Shown: piece after piece, positions 7,333-14,961 of the stretch
Layout: the number at the start of each line of letters is the position of its first letter
Numbering within the stretch: position 1 is the stretch's first letter
Assembly (NCBI GenBank): GCA_934247875.1
Contig: CAKQJZ010000015.1
Location: 1-30,902 of the forward strand
Length of the DNA stretch: 30,902 nt
Source of the DNA: an uncultured Spirochaetales bacterium
GTDB lineage: Bacteria; Spirochaetota; Spirochaetia; Sphaerochaetales; Sphaerochaetaceae
Reading direction: 5' to 3'
Notes under the pieces: generated by a model
Told to the model about the DNA's origin: nothing
Database searches by the model: none
What the model saw: the letters and a program-made list of their open reading frames with translations, nothing else
Translations under genes and position numbers: made by a program

Positions 7333-8088
7333 ATGATTCTTTATTATTCAGGAACAGGCAATAGCAAACATATAGCAGCTAAATTAAGTGAAGCACTTAA
7401 TGATGAGCTGATATCACTTAATGATAAGATCAAGCTTAATGATACGTCCTCTGTTGATATCAATGGCAGAGTCATAATTGTCACTCCAACTTATGGTTGG
7501 CGTATTCCTCTCATTGTCGAAGATTGGATTAATAAAACAGAGCTTAAAGGTGCAGACAAAGTCTGGTTTGTCATGGATGCTGGAGACTCTATGGGCAATG
7601 CGTCAAAATACAATAAAGCACTCTCACTTAAGAAGCAGCTTAAGTATATGGGGACATTTGAGCTGAAGATGCCTGAGAACTACATCGCTCTATTCAAGTC
7701 TCCTTCAAATGATAAAGCAAAGCGTATAATAAATGTTGCTGATAGCAGAATAAATAGAGCAGCTTCCTTAATTGTTGATGATAAAGAATTCCCTTTAAAG
7801 AAGGTTTCACTCTTAGACAGATTCTTCAGCAGTGCTGTGAACCCAATCTTCTATAAACTTATAATCAAAGCAAAGAAATTCAGAGCAAATGATGATTGCA
7901 TTAGCTGTAGCTTATGCGTGAAGAAGTGTCCTCTTAATAATATCGTTCTTGAAAATGGCAGACCTAAGTGGGGAGATGAGTGCACGCATTGCATGGCATG
8001 CATATGCTATTGCCCTAAAGAGGCTATTGAGTACGGAAAGAAAAGCGTCGGAAAGAACAAATACGCATTTGAAAAGCTTGGTTTGTAG
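7333..8088 (+). CDS. EFR1-family flavodoxin-ferredoxin fusion
   Basis: Protein of 251 residues. The N-terminal flavodoxin-like part begins MILYYSGTGNSKHIAAKL, with the FMN-phosphate loop SGTGNS at residues 6-11. The C-terminal part holds two 4Fe-4S motifs of CxxCxxCxxxCP type: CISCSLCVKKCP and CTHCMACICYCP. Together these define the EFR1 group, soluble anaerobic electron carriers thought to pass electrons between FMN and iron-sulfur clusters; the partners are not known. AGAGGAG lies just before the ATG. It sits between the GNAT gene and the chrA pair, consistent with co-transcription. The low-potential cofactors fit an anaerobic host. Confidence 0.9.
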   Translation: MILYYSGTGNSKHIAAKLSEALNDELISLNDKIKLNDTSSVDINGRVIIVTPTYGWRIPLIVEDWINKTELKGADKVWFVMDAGDSMGNASKYNKALSLKKQLKYMGTFELKMPENYIALFKSPSNDKAKRIINVADSRINRAASLIVDDKEFPLKKVSLLDRFFSSAVNPIFYKLIIKAKKFRANDDCISCSLCVKKCPLNNIVLENGRPKWGDECTHCMACICYCPKEAIEYGKKSVGKNKYAFEKLGL

Positions 8089-8120
8089 TTTTTAATGTAT
8101 CTTTTTTGTAGAATGTCGCT

Positions 8121-8678
8121 ATGAAAGAGAAGAATAAGTATCTTACGCTTTTCTTATCTACGCTTAAAATCAGTTCATTCACGTTTGGTGGCGGCTTTGT
8201 AATAATACCACTTCTCAAGAACAAGTTCGTAGATGAGCTTAAGTGGATAGATGAAGATGAGATAATGGACTTAACAGCTATAAGCCAATCAACTCCAGGC
8301 TCTATAGCTATCAACGCATCTGTAATCATAGGCTATAGAGTAGGTGGCTTCTTAGGCGCTGTCGTTGCAGCAATCGGTACAGTGTTGCCTCCGCTTGTCA
8401 TCATCTCGATAATCACGCTTTTCTATAAAGCATTCAGAAACAACTACTATGTATCTATTGCGATGAAAGCACTCCTTGCAGGAGTTGCTGCAGTAATAGC
8501 AGATGTAGTTGTATCTATGTTCATATCGATAACGAAGCTTAAGAAGTTCCTTCCATACCTGATAATGGTATTCTCTTTCGTAGCAATAAGGTTCTTGTCT
8601 CTTAATATCATTTTGATAATAGTCATTGCAGGAGCTTTAGGTGCATTCAGCATTATGAGGGAGGATAAAACAAAATGA
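8121..8678 (+). CDS. chrA: Chromate transporter, short-chain subunit A
   Basis: A single-domain CHR-family membrane protein (PF02417) of 185 residues. Its landmarks are FTFGGGFVIIPLL near residues 19-31 and AISQSTPGSIAINASVIIGYRVGG near residues 54-77, and about five or six hydrophobic helices follow. Short-chain ChrA proteins work as hetero-pairs encoded by adjacent genes; the partner here overlaps by 4 nt at 8675. The family exports chromate or related anions, but many anaerobe homologues have no tested substrate. TAGAAT at 8109-8114 is exactly 6 nt before the ATG and there is no Shine-Dalgarno site, so an internal leaderless transcript is possible in addition to read-through from 7333. Confidence 0.9.
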   Translation: MKEKNKYLTLFLSTLKISSFTFGGGFVIIPLLKNKFVDELKWIDEDEIMDLTAISQSTPGSIAINASVIIGYRVGGFLGAVVAAIGTVLPPLVIISIITLFYKAFRNNYYVSIAMKALLAGVAAVIADVVVSMFISITKLKKFLPYLIMVFSFVAIRFLSLNIILIIVIAGALGAFSIMREDKTK

Positions 8679-9241
8679 CTCTCTTAAGACTATTCATAGC
8701 ATTCTTTCAGATAGGATTATTCAGCATAGGCGGCGGCTATGCAGCTATGCCGCTTATACAGCATCAGACTATAGACGTCTATTCGTGGCTGACTATGTCA
8801 GAGTTTGCAGATATCATGACAATAGCTGAAATGACACCAGGCCCGATAGCTATAAACTCAGCAACATTTGTAGGCATACAAGTTGCAGGCATTCCTGGCG
8901 CACTAGTTGCAACTTTTGGCTGTGTACTACCTTCATTTTGCATCGTTTTAGCACTTGCGAAGGTCTATTATAAGTATAAGAACCTTAAAATCATGCAAGG
9001 CATATTATATGGCTTGAAACCATGCGTACTTGCAATGGTTGCATCTGCAGGACTATCTCTATTGCTGCTATCTATAACAGGGTCACAGCACATAACTAAA
9101 GGAAGCGAAATAAATATAGACTATATAGCACTAGCTCTAGCACTTGGAGCTTTTGCACTTCTCAGAATAAAGAAAACAAGCCCTATAGCTACTATGCTAA
9201 TAGCAGGTGCTGTTGGCTTTGTGCTTTATCTGATTTTCTAA
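8675..9241 (+). CDS. chrA: Chromate transporter, short-chain subunit B
   Basis: The second CHR-domain half (188 residues), in tandem with the previous gene and overlapping it at ATGA, with GGGAGGA 9 nt upstream. It repeats the family landmarks as FSIGGGYAAMPLIQ near residues 16-29 and EMTPGPIAINSATFVGIQVAG near residues 52-72. Multiple hydrophobic helices fill the rest. Antiparallel insertion of the two halves is the known arrangement for short-chain pairs. It closes the plus-strand operon. Its last codons overlap the first of the palindromes that precede the next ATPase gene, and no terminator is visible. Confidence 0.9.
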   Translation: MTLLRLFIAFFQIGLFSIGGGYAAMPLIQHQTIDVYSWLTMSEFADIMTIAEMTPGPIAINSATFVGIQVAGIPGALVATFGCVLPSFCIVLALAKVYYKYKNLKIMQGILYGLKPCVLAMVASAGLSLLLLSITGSQHITKGSEINIDYIALALALGAFALLRIKKTSPIATMLIAGAVGFVLYLIF

Positions 9242-9298
9242 CTTCAAAGTCCAAAACTCTCTATTTTTACAAAGTTTCTGACTTCAAAGTCGGAAACT
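9233..9298. repeat. Pair of 26-bp palindromes upstream of ATPase 2
   Basis: The element at 9273-9298 is a strong imperfect palindrome, with arms AGTTTCTGACTT and AAGTCGGAAACT. A weaker copy lies exactly 40 bp before it, at 9233-9258, and both contain ACTTCAAAGTC. A promoter-like TTGAAT-N16-TAAAAT begins at 9300, right after the second copy. The 40-bp period and position match the elements at 544-609. Confidence 0.7.
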
Positions 9299-9351
9299 CT
9301 TGAATTATCCGCAAACTTAGCTAAAATAAGGATAAGAAAGAGAGGTGTTAG

Positions 9352-10575
9352 ATGTCAGAGTTGATAAATCGACCATATTATTTAAATCAGCTTATTCAGA
9401 ACAAAGATGTCGATTTGGTTAAGATTGTCACTGGCATCCGTCGCTCTGGAAAGTCTTCACTCCTAGAATTGTTTCATGAGTATTTATCTGCCAATGGAGT
9501 TCCAGAGATAAATATAGTACACATGAATCTAGAATCTTTGCGATATAGAGACTTATGTGACTATCTTTCATTTTATGATTATGTAAGCAAACAAATTCCA
9601 AAAGAAGGAAAGACTTATCTGATCTTCGATGAATTGCAAGCTGTTGAGCATTGGGAAAAGGCAATAGAATCATTCAGATTGGATTTCAATGTAGATATAT
9701 ACATAACAGGATCAAATGCATACTTGCTATCTACAGAGTTCGCAACATTGCTTTCTGGTAGATATGTAGAGATACGAATGCTGCCACTATCATTTAAAGA
9801 GTTTTTGGACTTTTATGAATTTGATCAAAACGTATCGATCGATGAAAAGTTCCAGAAATACCTTCAGTTTGGAGGCATGCCTATCCTTAGAGAGTACAGA
9901 TTCAATGAGAAAGGAATCAATCAAGCTCTAGAAGGGATATATTCAACGGTTGTTATCCGCGATATCATGCAACGAAACAGTGGCTCGGACTTAGTAATGC
10001 TTCATAAAATCATGCTGTTTCTTTGCTCTAATATAGGTAGCATTAATTCTCCTAATAGCATCAGTGGCATTTTGTCTAATAGCCAAACCGGAAAACAAAA
10101 GAACATCGCAGGAAAGACTGTTGAGAAATATATAGCGATGCTTAATTGTGCTTATATCTTCTTCTCTGTCAATCGCTATGATGTGAAGGGCAAACAGCTG
10201 CTTAAAACACTTGGAAAGAACTATATAGTCGACATTGGATTCAGAAATATGCTCTTAGGGTACCGCGATGCAGATAGAGGTCATATACTTGAGAATATAG
10301 TATTCCTTGAATTAATCCGTCGTGACTACAAAGTATATATTGGCAAAGTAGGCGAGGCTGAAGTTGATTTTGTTGCAGAGAAACCAAATGACAAGATATA
10401 CATCCAAGTCACTGAAAGCATGCAGGCTCCAGAGACTCGTGAGCGTGAACTTCGACCGCTGAGCATGATATCTGATAACTATGAGAAAGTCGTACTATCA
10501 ATGGATCGAAGCTATATAAGCTCCTATGACGGCATCAAGTCTCTAAATCTGATTGACTGGCTTCTTGGTAATTGA
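9352..10575 (+). CDS. AAA_14/DUF4143-family ATPase (GIRR subtype)
   Basis: Protein of 407 residues. The N-terminal AAA_14 ATPase domain (PF13173) has Walker A GIRRSGKSS at residues 28-36, Walker B IFDE ending at residues 93-94 and a sensor segment YITGSNAYLLSTEFATLLSGR. The C-terminal DUF4143 region (PF13635) has the PD-(D/E)XK-like stretch EVDFVAEKPNDKIYIQVTESMQ, in which the usual E-x-K is QVT, so the nuclease-like site appears inactive. GAGAGGTG provides the ribosome site. The family is widespread in gut bacteria and has no established role. It is a close paralogue of the partial gene at 1-497. Palindromes at 9233-9298 lie just upstream of its promoter. Confidence 0.92.
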   Translation: MSELINRPYYLNQLIQNKDVDLVKIVTGIRRSGKSSLLELFHEYLSANGVPEINIVHMNLESLRYRDLCDYLSFYDYVSKQIPKEGKTYLIFDELQAVEHWEKAIESFRLDFNVDIYITGSNAYLLSTEFATLLSGRYVEIRMLPLSFKEFLDFYEFDQNVSIDEKFQKYLQFGGMPILREYRFNEKGINQALEGIYSTVVIRDIMQRNSGSDLVMLHKIMLFLCSNIGSINSPNSISGILSNSQTGKQKNIAGKTVEKYIAMLNCAYIFFSVNRYDVKGKQLLKTLGKNYIVDIGFRNMLLGYRDADRGHILENIVFLELIRRDYKVYIGKVGEAEVDFVAEKPNDKIYIQVTESMQAPETRERELRPLSMISDNYEKVVLSMDRSYISSYDGIKSLNLIDWLLGN

Positions 10576-10668
10576 GTTTTAGCTATAAACTTGTTTGGAT
10601 TAAGTATTAAATATTATTGAATTAAGAGCAAAAAACACTTCAGAAAATCATATTTTCTTATTGTTTAT

Positions 10669-10691
10669 TTACGATTTTCACTAAATCGTAA
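10669..10691 (+). terminator. AT-rich hairpin after ATPase 2
   Basis: TTACGATTT pairs with AAATCGTAA around the 5-nt loop TCACT and is followed by TTTT. The stem is low in GC, so termination may be weak. The rest of 10576-10846 is AT-rich; a TATAAT at about 10717 is a promoter candidate for the next gene. Confidence 0.45.
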
Positions 10692-10846
10692 TTTTATAAA
10701 CACTTAACTCCTTGTATTATAATAAATAATAACTACACAACTTGGCTCAATACACCATATTTCATGTTGAATTGATTTATTGTTACTTTTTTGCTAAGTA
10801 ATACGAGGTTTTTTGGGAAATTAATACAAGAGGTCGGCTAATAGCT

Positions 10847-11470
10847 ATGAAAAGAACAATAACAATATTAACACTCTTAACACTATTAACAGGAGCGCTA
10901 TTTGCAGCAGATCCATATCTTCCAGGTGGAGATACAATTAAGTTGAATGCTACTGTTGCACAGGTCCCACCAACATTTGAATTCTGGGGTGGTTTGAACG
11001 GTGATTTTTCTGATGAAATTAAAGGTGGTCCAACCGCGATTATTGATACAAATAGAGATTTGACTGTTGGTAGCCCTGTTACGAAAGTAAGTGTTACAGC
11101 TTACTTTAGGCTAAAACAGACAATTTTATCTCGATACTCAGGTGATTTAAAAGTAACATTTAAAGCAACTCAGTTTAGTGCAAATGTAGGTAGTGCTACA
11201 TATAGTACTAAGAAAATTTCTTGGCAAACCAACGGAGGAAATCAAGATTATAGTGCTGATGGAGTATTGGTTGTAGAGGCACCTCTTGGTGAACATGGCA
11301 CTGGTGGTGTAGGTGATACCTATGAATGTACTCTTAAGTATGGGAAGAATGCTCCTGTGCCAGAAAACACAGAGATAATCCAGATTGCTTTTCAGTGGGA
11401 TAAAGAAGAGTCTTTACCTGCCGCTAATTATACAGCTACTGTATCTGTTACAATCGCACCAACAACATAA
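10847..11470 (+). CDS. Small secreted beta-rich protein, copy 1
   Basis: Protein of 207 residues, not recognised as a named family. Residues 1-20 (MKRTITILTLLTLLTGALFA) form a signal peptide cleaved before ADPYLPGG. The mature part is rich in alternating Thr, Val and Ser and predicts beta strands, with YFRLKQTILSRYSGDLKVTF in the middle and a final strand NYTATVSVTIAP. It is clearly paralogous to the protein at 12191: matching blocks are LNATVAQ/LHATVAE, AYFRLKQT/AYFKLTQT, RYSGDLKVTF/RYKGDLSVTF and QWDKEESL/KWDKDPSL. The final strand recalls spore-coat-U/pilin-like domains, but no usher or chaperone is nearby, so a pilus role is speculation. AGAGGTCGG precedes the ATG. Confidence 0.75.
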   Translation: MKRTITILTLLTLLTGALFAADPYLPGGDTIKLNATVAQVPPTFEFWGGLNGDFSDEIKGGPTAIIDTNRDLTVGSPVTKVSVTAYFRLKQTILSRYSGDLKVTFKATQFSANVGSATYSTKKISWQTNGGNQDYSADGVLVVEAPLGEHGTGGVGDTYECTLKYGKNAPVPENTEIIQIAFQWDKEESLPAANYTATVSVTIAPTT

Positions 11471-11493
11471 TCTGTTAGCTTTTGATATATCCA

Positions 11494-11520
11494 GGCTTGT
11501 CTTTGTTGGCAGGCCTTTTT
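11494..11520 (+). terminator. Rho-independent terminator after secreted protein 1
   Basis: An 8-bp stem (GGCTTGTC with GGCAGGCC, two wobbles), a 6-nt loop and TTTTT directly after. Confidence 0.75.
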
Positions 11521-11550
11521 GTCTACAAAATAAGGAAAGGGGGTAATGAT

Positions 11551-12084
11551 ATGAAAAGATGTGCTTTGTTTGTTCTAGCTATAGCTGTTCTTTTGTCTGG
11601 TCTTTGTGCTGTTGATGATAATAGTGTGCAGATGACGATGACATTTAATACTGTAGATCTTATTCGTCCTGAATACATAGTTGGATTTACAACATCTAGC
11701 ATTACTTCTAATACGTTTGAAAACAGTGATAAAGCTGAGTTTAAGGCTGATTATAGTACTCAAAAGTTTGAGCCTTTAAATTTATTTCTCTCATATTATT
11801 TACGTGATAATGCTGCAGTTGCTATTTATTTAGATCTAAATAGTAACTTAACAAGTGATGATGGATCATCGCTTGCTTATATAGTAACTTTCAATGATGG
11901 TCATTCAGTTTCTTCTAATGGCGCAAATAAATCTTTGAAGATTGCATCTGTTCCTGCAGCTACTAGTGTAGGGCAGTTTACTATGGGTAGCTTACCTTTT
12001 ACTATTTATGTTGACTCTTTTGCTTCACTTCCGAGTACTACTTTGACTTCTACTATGACTGTTAGAGTTCAGTCTGAAGTTTAA
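11551..12084 (+). CDS. Small secreted beta-rich protein, middle gene
   Basis: Protein of 177 residues. I place the start at 11551 because AAGGGGGT lies 6-8 nt upstream and a typical signal peptide (MKRCALFVLAIAVLLSGLCA) begins there; an upstream in-frame start at 11482 would run through the terminator. The mature protein is Ser/Thr/Val-rich with predicted beta strands and ends STMTVRVQSEV. It shares general style and position with its two neighbours but lacks their YF-LKQT and WDK blocks, so it is a distant member or an unrelated companion. No known domain was recognised. It should lie in the periplasm or at the outer surface. Confidence 0.7.
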   Translation: MKRCALFVLAIAVLLSGLCAVDDNSVQMTMTFNTVDLIRPEYIVGFTTSSITSNTFENSDKAEFKADYSTQKFEPLNLFLSYYLRDNAAVAIYLDLNSNLTSDDGSSLAYIVTFNDGHSVSSNGANKSLKIASVPAATSVGQFTMGSLPFTIYVDSFASLPSTTLTSTMTVRVQSEV

Positions 12085-12117
12085 GAAAAACAAAACAATC
12101 AGTGTTTTTTGTTACAC

Positions 12118-12123
12118 TATAGT
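12118..12123 (+). promoter_or_regulatory. -10-like element before secreted protein 3
   Basis: TATAGT at 12118-12123 would start a transcript near 12130 and so include the whole RBS hairpin at 12138-12183. The -35 is poor. Confidence 0.35.
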
Positions 12124-12137
12124 AAAATTTTCATATT

Positions 12138-12183
12138 TCTCCGAAACAAATTTATATTTTGGTGATATATTATGTTTCGGAGA
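12138..12183 (+). promoter_or_regulatory. Hairpin sequestering the ribosome binding site of the 12191 gene
   Basis: TCTCCGAAACA (12138-12148) pairs perfectly over 11 bp with TGTTTCGGAGA (12173-12183) around a 24-nt loop. The 3' arm contains GGAGA, the only Shine-Dalgarno sequence for the ATG at 12191. It is therefore a candidate translational switch. Confidence 0.6.
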
Positions 12184-12190
12184 GTGGAAA

Positions 12191-12763
12191 ATGGCTATTG
12201 TAGCTTTGTTGCTTTTATTGGTGACTATGCAGGTTGGTTTATTTGCCGAATCAACAGAAGTATTTTCATCTGCGATTACTCTTCATGCAACTGTTGCTGA
12301 AACTCATCCTGATTTCCAGATATATGGATGCACTGATGATAGCTTCTCATCTCTTGATACTGCAGAAGGTGGCGGTAGTCTAACGCTTTCAGATCCTTCT
12401 TCATCAGACGTTGTTGCATACTTCAAGCTGACTCAGACTAATACTACTCGTTATAAAGGCGACTTAAGCGTTACATTTACTCCTACTGCTTTATCTACAT
12501 CTATCGATGGAAGAGAATACAGTACTGCACTTCCTAGCACAATCACTGGAAGCAGTGCAGATATTGCAGAGATAGTATCTGTTGCTCCAGGAGTAGTTGG
12601 TGAGAATAATGCATATAGCGCTAATGTTAGCTATCTGAGAGCTGATACTGTAGCTGCTGGTACAGATATCATAGTCATTGGGTATAAGTGGGATAAGGAT
12701 CCTTCACTCAATGCTGGCTCTTATAGAGGCTCTGTTTCTGTCTCTGTTGTATCACTCGATTAA
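12191..12763 (+). CDS. Small secreted beta-rich protein, copy 2
   Basis: Protein of 190 residues and a paralogue of the gene at 10847, with the same order of blocks: LHATVAETHPDFQIYG, VAYFKLTQTNTTRYKGDLSVTF, then IVIGYKWDKDPSLNAGSYRGSVSVSV. The N-terminal hydrophobic run (MAIVALLLLLVTMQVGLFA) acts as a signal peptide but lacks the usual Lys/Arg, which is odd; no in-frame start further upstream was found that would add charges. The final strand resembles that of spore-coat-U/pilin-like domains. Its ribosome site lies in a hairpin, unlike the other two genes, so expression of this copy may be controlled separately. Function unknown. Confidence 0.72.
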   Translation: MAIVALLLLLVTMQVGLFAESTEVFSSAITLHATVAETHPDFQIYGCTDDSFSSLDTAEGGGSLTLSDPSSSDVVAYFKLTQTNTTRYKGDLSVTFTPTALSTSIDGREYSTALPSTITGSSADIAEIVSVAPGVVGENNAYSANVSYLRADTVAAGTDIIVIGYKWDKDPSLNAGSYRGSVSVSVVSLD

Positions 12764-12781
12764 TATCTGTAGTATTGAGGC

Positions 12782-13579
12782 ATGAGTCTTCCTAAACTGA
12801 TTTGCTCTGATGTAGATGGCACACTTCTTCGTGATGACAAAAGCTTCAGCGAGCGCAATAAAGAAACAATCAAACGTGTTATAAATGAACGTGGCATAAA
12901 GTTCATGATTGTCACAGGCAGAATGTATTCAGCTATCGCTGAGTTCTATAGTGAACTTGGAGTTGATGGTATTGCATCGTGCCTCAATGGTGCGCTGCTA
13001 TATGATAATGGGAAGATAATCATAAGCCACAAGATCGATAGAGACATAGCACTTGGTGTTTATAAGCTTTCTAAGCAATTTGGCTTAGATATGCTTTCAA
13101 TAAACGATGATGTTTGGTACTCAGAGAAGCACTCTGGCTTTCTATATGACACTAAGCGTCCTATATACAGAAAAGATAGCATTCTCTCTGATTTTGATAG
13201 CTTATTGAAGTCAGTAGACATGAATAAGCTATTGTTCATGACTGAAGACAAAGAAAAGCTAGAGGCTCTGCGCACTTCTTTAATGGAGCGCTATAAAGAC
13301 GCAACATACTACTATAGTGATGACTTTCTTGAGATTATGCCTCCATGTGTCAATAAAGGCAGTGCTATTGACGATATCTCACGATATCTCAATATCGATA
13401 AGAGTGAAATCATGGCTATTGGCGATGATTACAATGATAAAGAGATGCTTGAGAAAGCAGGCTTCTCATTTGCTATGGGAAATGCTCCAGACGTTATAAA
13501 AAATAGTGCCAGATTCATCACTGACACTAATGAAAACGACGGAGTTGCTAAAGCTATTGAGCGTGTAATCTTCAGTTGA
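12782..13579 (+). CDS. Cof-type HAD-superfamily phosphatase
   Basis: Protein of 265 residues, HAD subfamily IIB (Hydrolase_3, PF08282), expected to dephosphorylate small phosphorylated metabolites such as sugar phosphates or flavin-type cofactors. Motif I is DVDGTLL with catalytic D10 and D12, motif II is the T of VTGR, and motif IV is GDDYNDKEML. The C-terminal GFSFAMGNAPDVIKNSARFIT is a hallmark of the Cof group. The specific substrate cannot be told. TAGTAT lies exactly 6 nt before the ATG. The GAGG there is too close to serve as a good ribosome site, so the mRNA may be leaderless. Its 3' end overlaps the convergent MFS gene by 8 nt. Confidence 0.9.
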   Translation: MSLPKLICSDVDGTLLRDDKSFSERNKETIKRVINERGIKFMIVTGRMYSAIAEFYSELGVDGIASCLNGALLYDNGKIIISHKIDRDIALGVYKLSKQFGLDMLSINDDVWYSEKHSGFLYDTKRPIYRKDSILSDFDSLLKSVDMNKLLFMTEDKEKLEALRTSLMERYKDATYYYSDDFLEIMPPCVNKGSAIDDISRYLNIDKSEIMAIGDDYNDKEMLEKAGFSFAMGNAPDVIKNSARFITDTNENDGVAKAIERVIFS

Positions 13580-14867
13580 TCTTCTCTGCTTTCTCAGCAA
13601 ATACCAAGAATACAAAGCCTAGTGCGAAGAATACTGCGAGGCATGATACTGCAACGTTGATTGTGCCTCCTGCAAGCTTAACAGCTGCTATTACAACTGA
13701 GCCTAAGAAAGATGCTCCCTTTGCGAAGATATCATAGATGCCGAAGTACTCGCCTGAGTTCTCTGCAGGGATTATCTTTGAGTAATAAGATCTTGATAGT
13801 GACTGGATAGAGCCCTGGAAGCAGCCAACTCCGAATGCAAGGATTGCGAAGTGTATAAGCGTCTTGAGTGTCAATGCATATAAGCATACACAGAAGTAGC
13901 CTGTAATACAGATTAGAATCAGTGATGATGTCTTATATTTCTTTGAAAGCTTCGCAAATACAAGAGATCCTGCAAATGCAACTATCTGAGTTGCAAGCAA
14001 GAATACTACTTGTCCAACTGTATTTAGGTTCAGATCTGTTCCGATGTTTATGCAGTTGTCGATGATTGTTCCAACACCATCGATATATAAGAAGAATGCT
14101 ATCAAAAACAGAAGTACTTTCTTATCTTTGACTATGATTGTCTTAAGTGTCTTGAAGATCTTTCCAAATGCTTTTGGCACTGTATCATGCTTGCCATCTG
14201 AGTAGTTCTTCTGCTTATAGCACTTAAGAAGCGGAAGTGTTACTAAGAGCCACCAAAGTGCTGTTACTAAGAACCCAACACCTTTTGATACGAAATTTGA
14301 TACTACAGATAGCATATCAGGACCAAGAACGTAGAAGATAAGCGCTACAACAAAAGGTATGCATGAGCCGATGTAGCCCCAAGCATAGCCATATGATGAT
14401 ACTTCATCCATTCGCTCTTCTGTTGTTACATCACCAAGCATTGAGTCATATATTGAAAGAGAAGCCTGATAGAATACCTTTGTAAGTACAAAGATTATCA
14501 AGAAGAGCAGCCAGCTTGTTGCAAAGCCTGTCGCGATACATCCTGCGATGCCTAGTGCGACTACAGATGTAAATAGCAGCTTCTTCTTGTCTTTTCTATC
14601 GGCAAGAACTCCAACGATAGGTCCGATCAAAGCAACAGCAACAGTAGCGATTGCGATTGCGATTGAGTAATAAGCTGTTGCTTTATCGCTTGTTATTTGG
14701 CCTTTGTTTGTACCGATTGCAATTGATTTGAACCAGATTGGAATGAGTGAGCAAGCAAGCATTGTGTATGCTGAGTTGCCAACATCATATAGTACCCAAG
14801 ATAGCTCATCATCAGAGAGAGTTCTGAATGCCTTTCTTTTATGTACGAATTCAAATAACTTGTTCAA
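13572..14867 (-). CDS. UMF1/Atg22-like MFS transporter
   Basis: Integral membrane protein of 431 residues with about 12 hydrophobic helices. The N-terminal ELSWVLYDVGNSAYTMLACSLIPIWF is the hallmark of the UMF1 group (PF11700, Atg22-like). The loop GVLADRKDKKK after helix 2-3 is the MFS motif A. Eukaryotic Atg22 exports amino acids from the vacuole; the substrate of bacterial members is not established. The start is TTG at 14867 with AAGGGAAG upstream. A perfect 7-bp inverted repeat (14902-14919) lies in its upstream region. It converges on the HAD gene with a shared TCAGTTGA, and no terminator separates the two. Confidence 0.88.
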   Translation of the reverse strand: MNKLFEFVHKRKAFRTLSDDELSWVLYDVGNSAYTMLACSLIPIWFKSIAIGTNKGQITSDKATAYYSIAIAIATVAVALIGPIVGVLADRKDKKKLLFTSVVALGIAGCIATGFATSWLLFLIIFVLTKVFYQASLSIYDSMLGDVTTEERMDEVSSYGYAWGYIGSCIPFVVALIFYVLGPDMLSVVSNFVSKGVGFLVTALWWLLVTLPLLKCYKQKNYSDGKHDTVPKAFGKIFKTLKTIIVKDKKVLLFLIAFFLYIDGVGTIIDNCINIGTDLNLNTVGQVVFLLATQIVAFAGSLVFAKLSKKYKTSSLILICITGYFCVCLYALTLKTLIHFAILAFGVGCFQGSIQSLSRSYYSKIIPAENSGEYFGIYDIFAKGASFLGSVVIAAVKLAGGTINVAVSCLAVFFALGFVFLVFAEKAEKIN

Positions 14868-14901
14868 TTTCTTCCCTTGTATCTTTTAAAGTTTCAATTA
14901 C

Positions 14902-14919
14902 TTCTATGTTAGCATAGAA
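14902..14919. repeat. Short inverted repeat upstream of MFS gene
   Basis: TTCTATG, 4-nt loop TTAG, CATAGAA, perfect over 7 bp. It lies in the 94-nt gap between the GH2 stop and the MFS start. No T-run follows on either strand, so an operator is as likely as a terminator. Confidence 0.35.
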
Positions 14920-14961
14920 ACATTAAATATGTGTTAATAACAATGATTGGCAGTGTAAAGA

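Noticed and set aside
9352..10575. ATPase genes as parts of insertion sequences
   Set aside because: No transposase, terminal inverted repeats or target-site duplications were seen around any of the four copies.
11482..11550. Upstream extension of the middle secreted protein
   Set aside because: It would read through the terminator at 11494-11520 and place the signal peptide internally.
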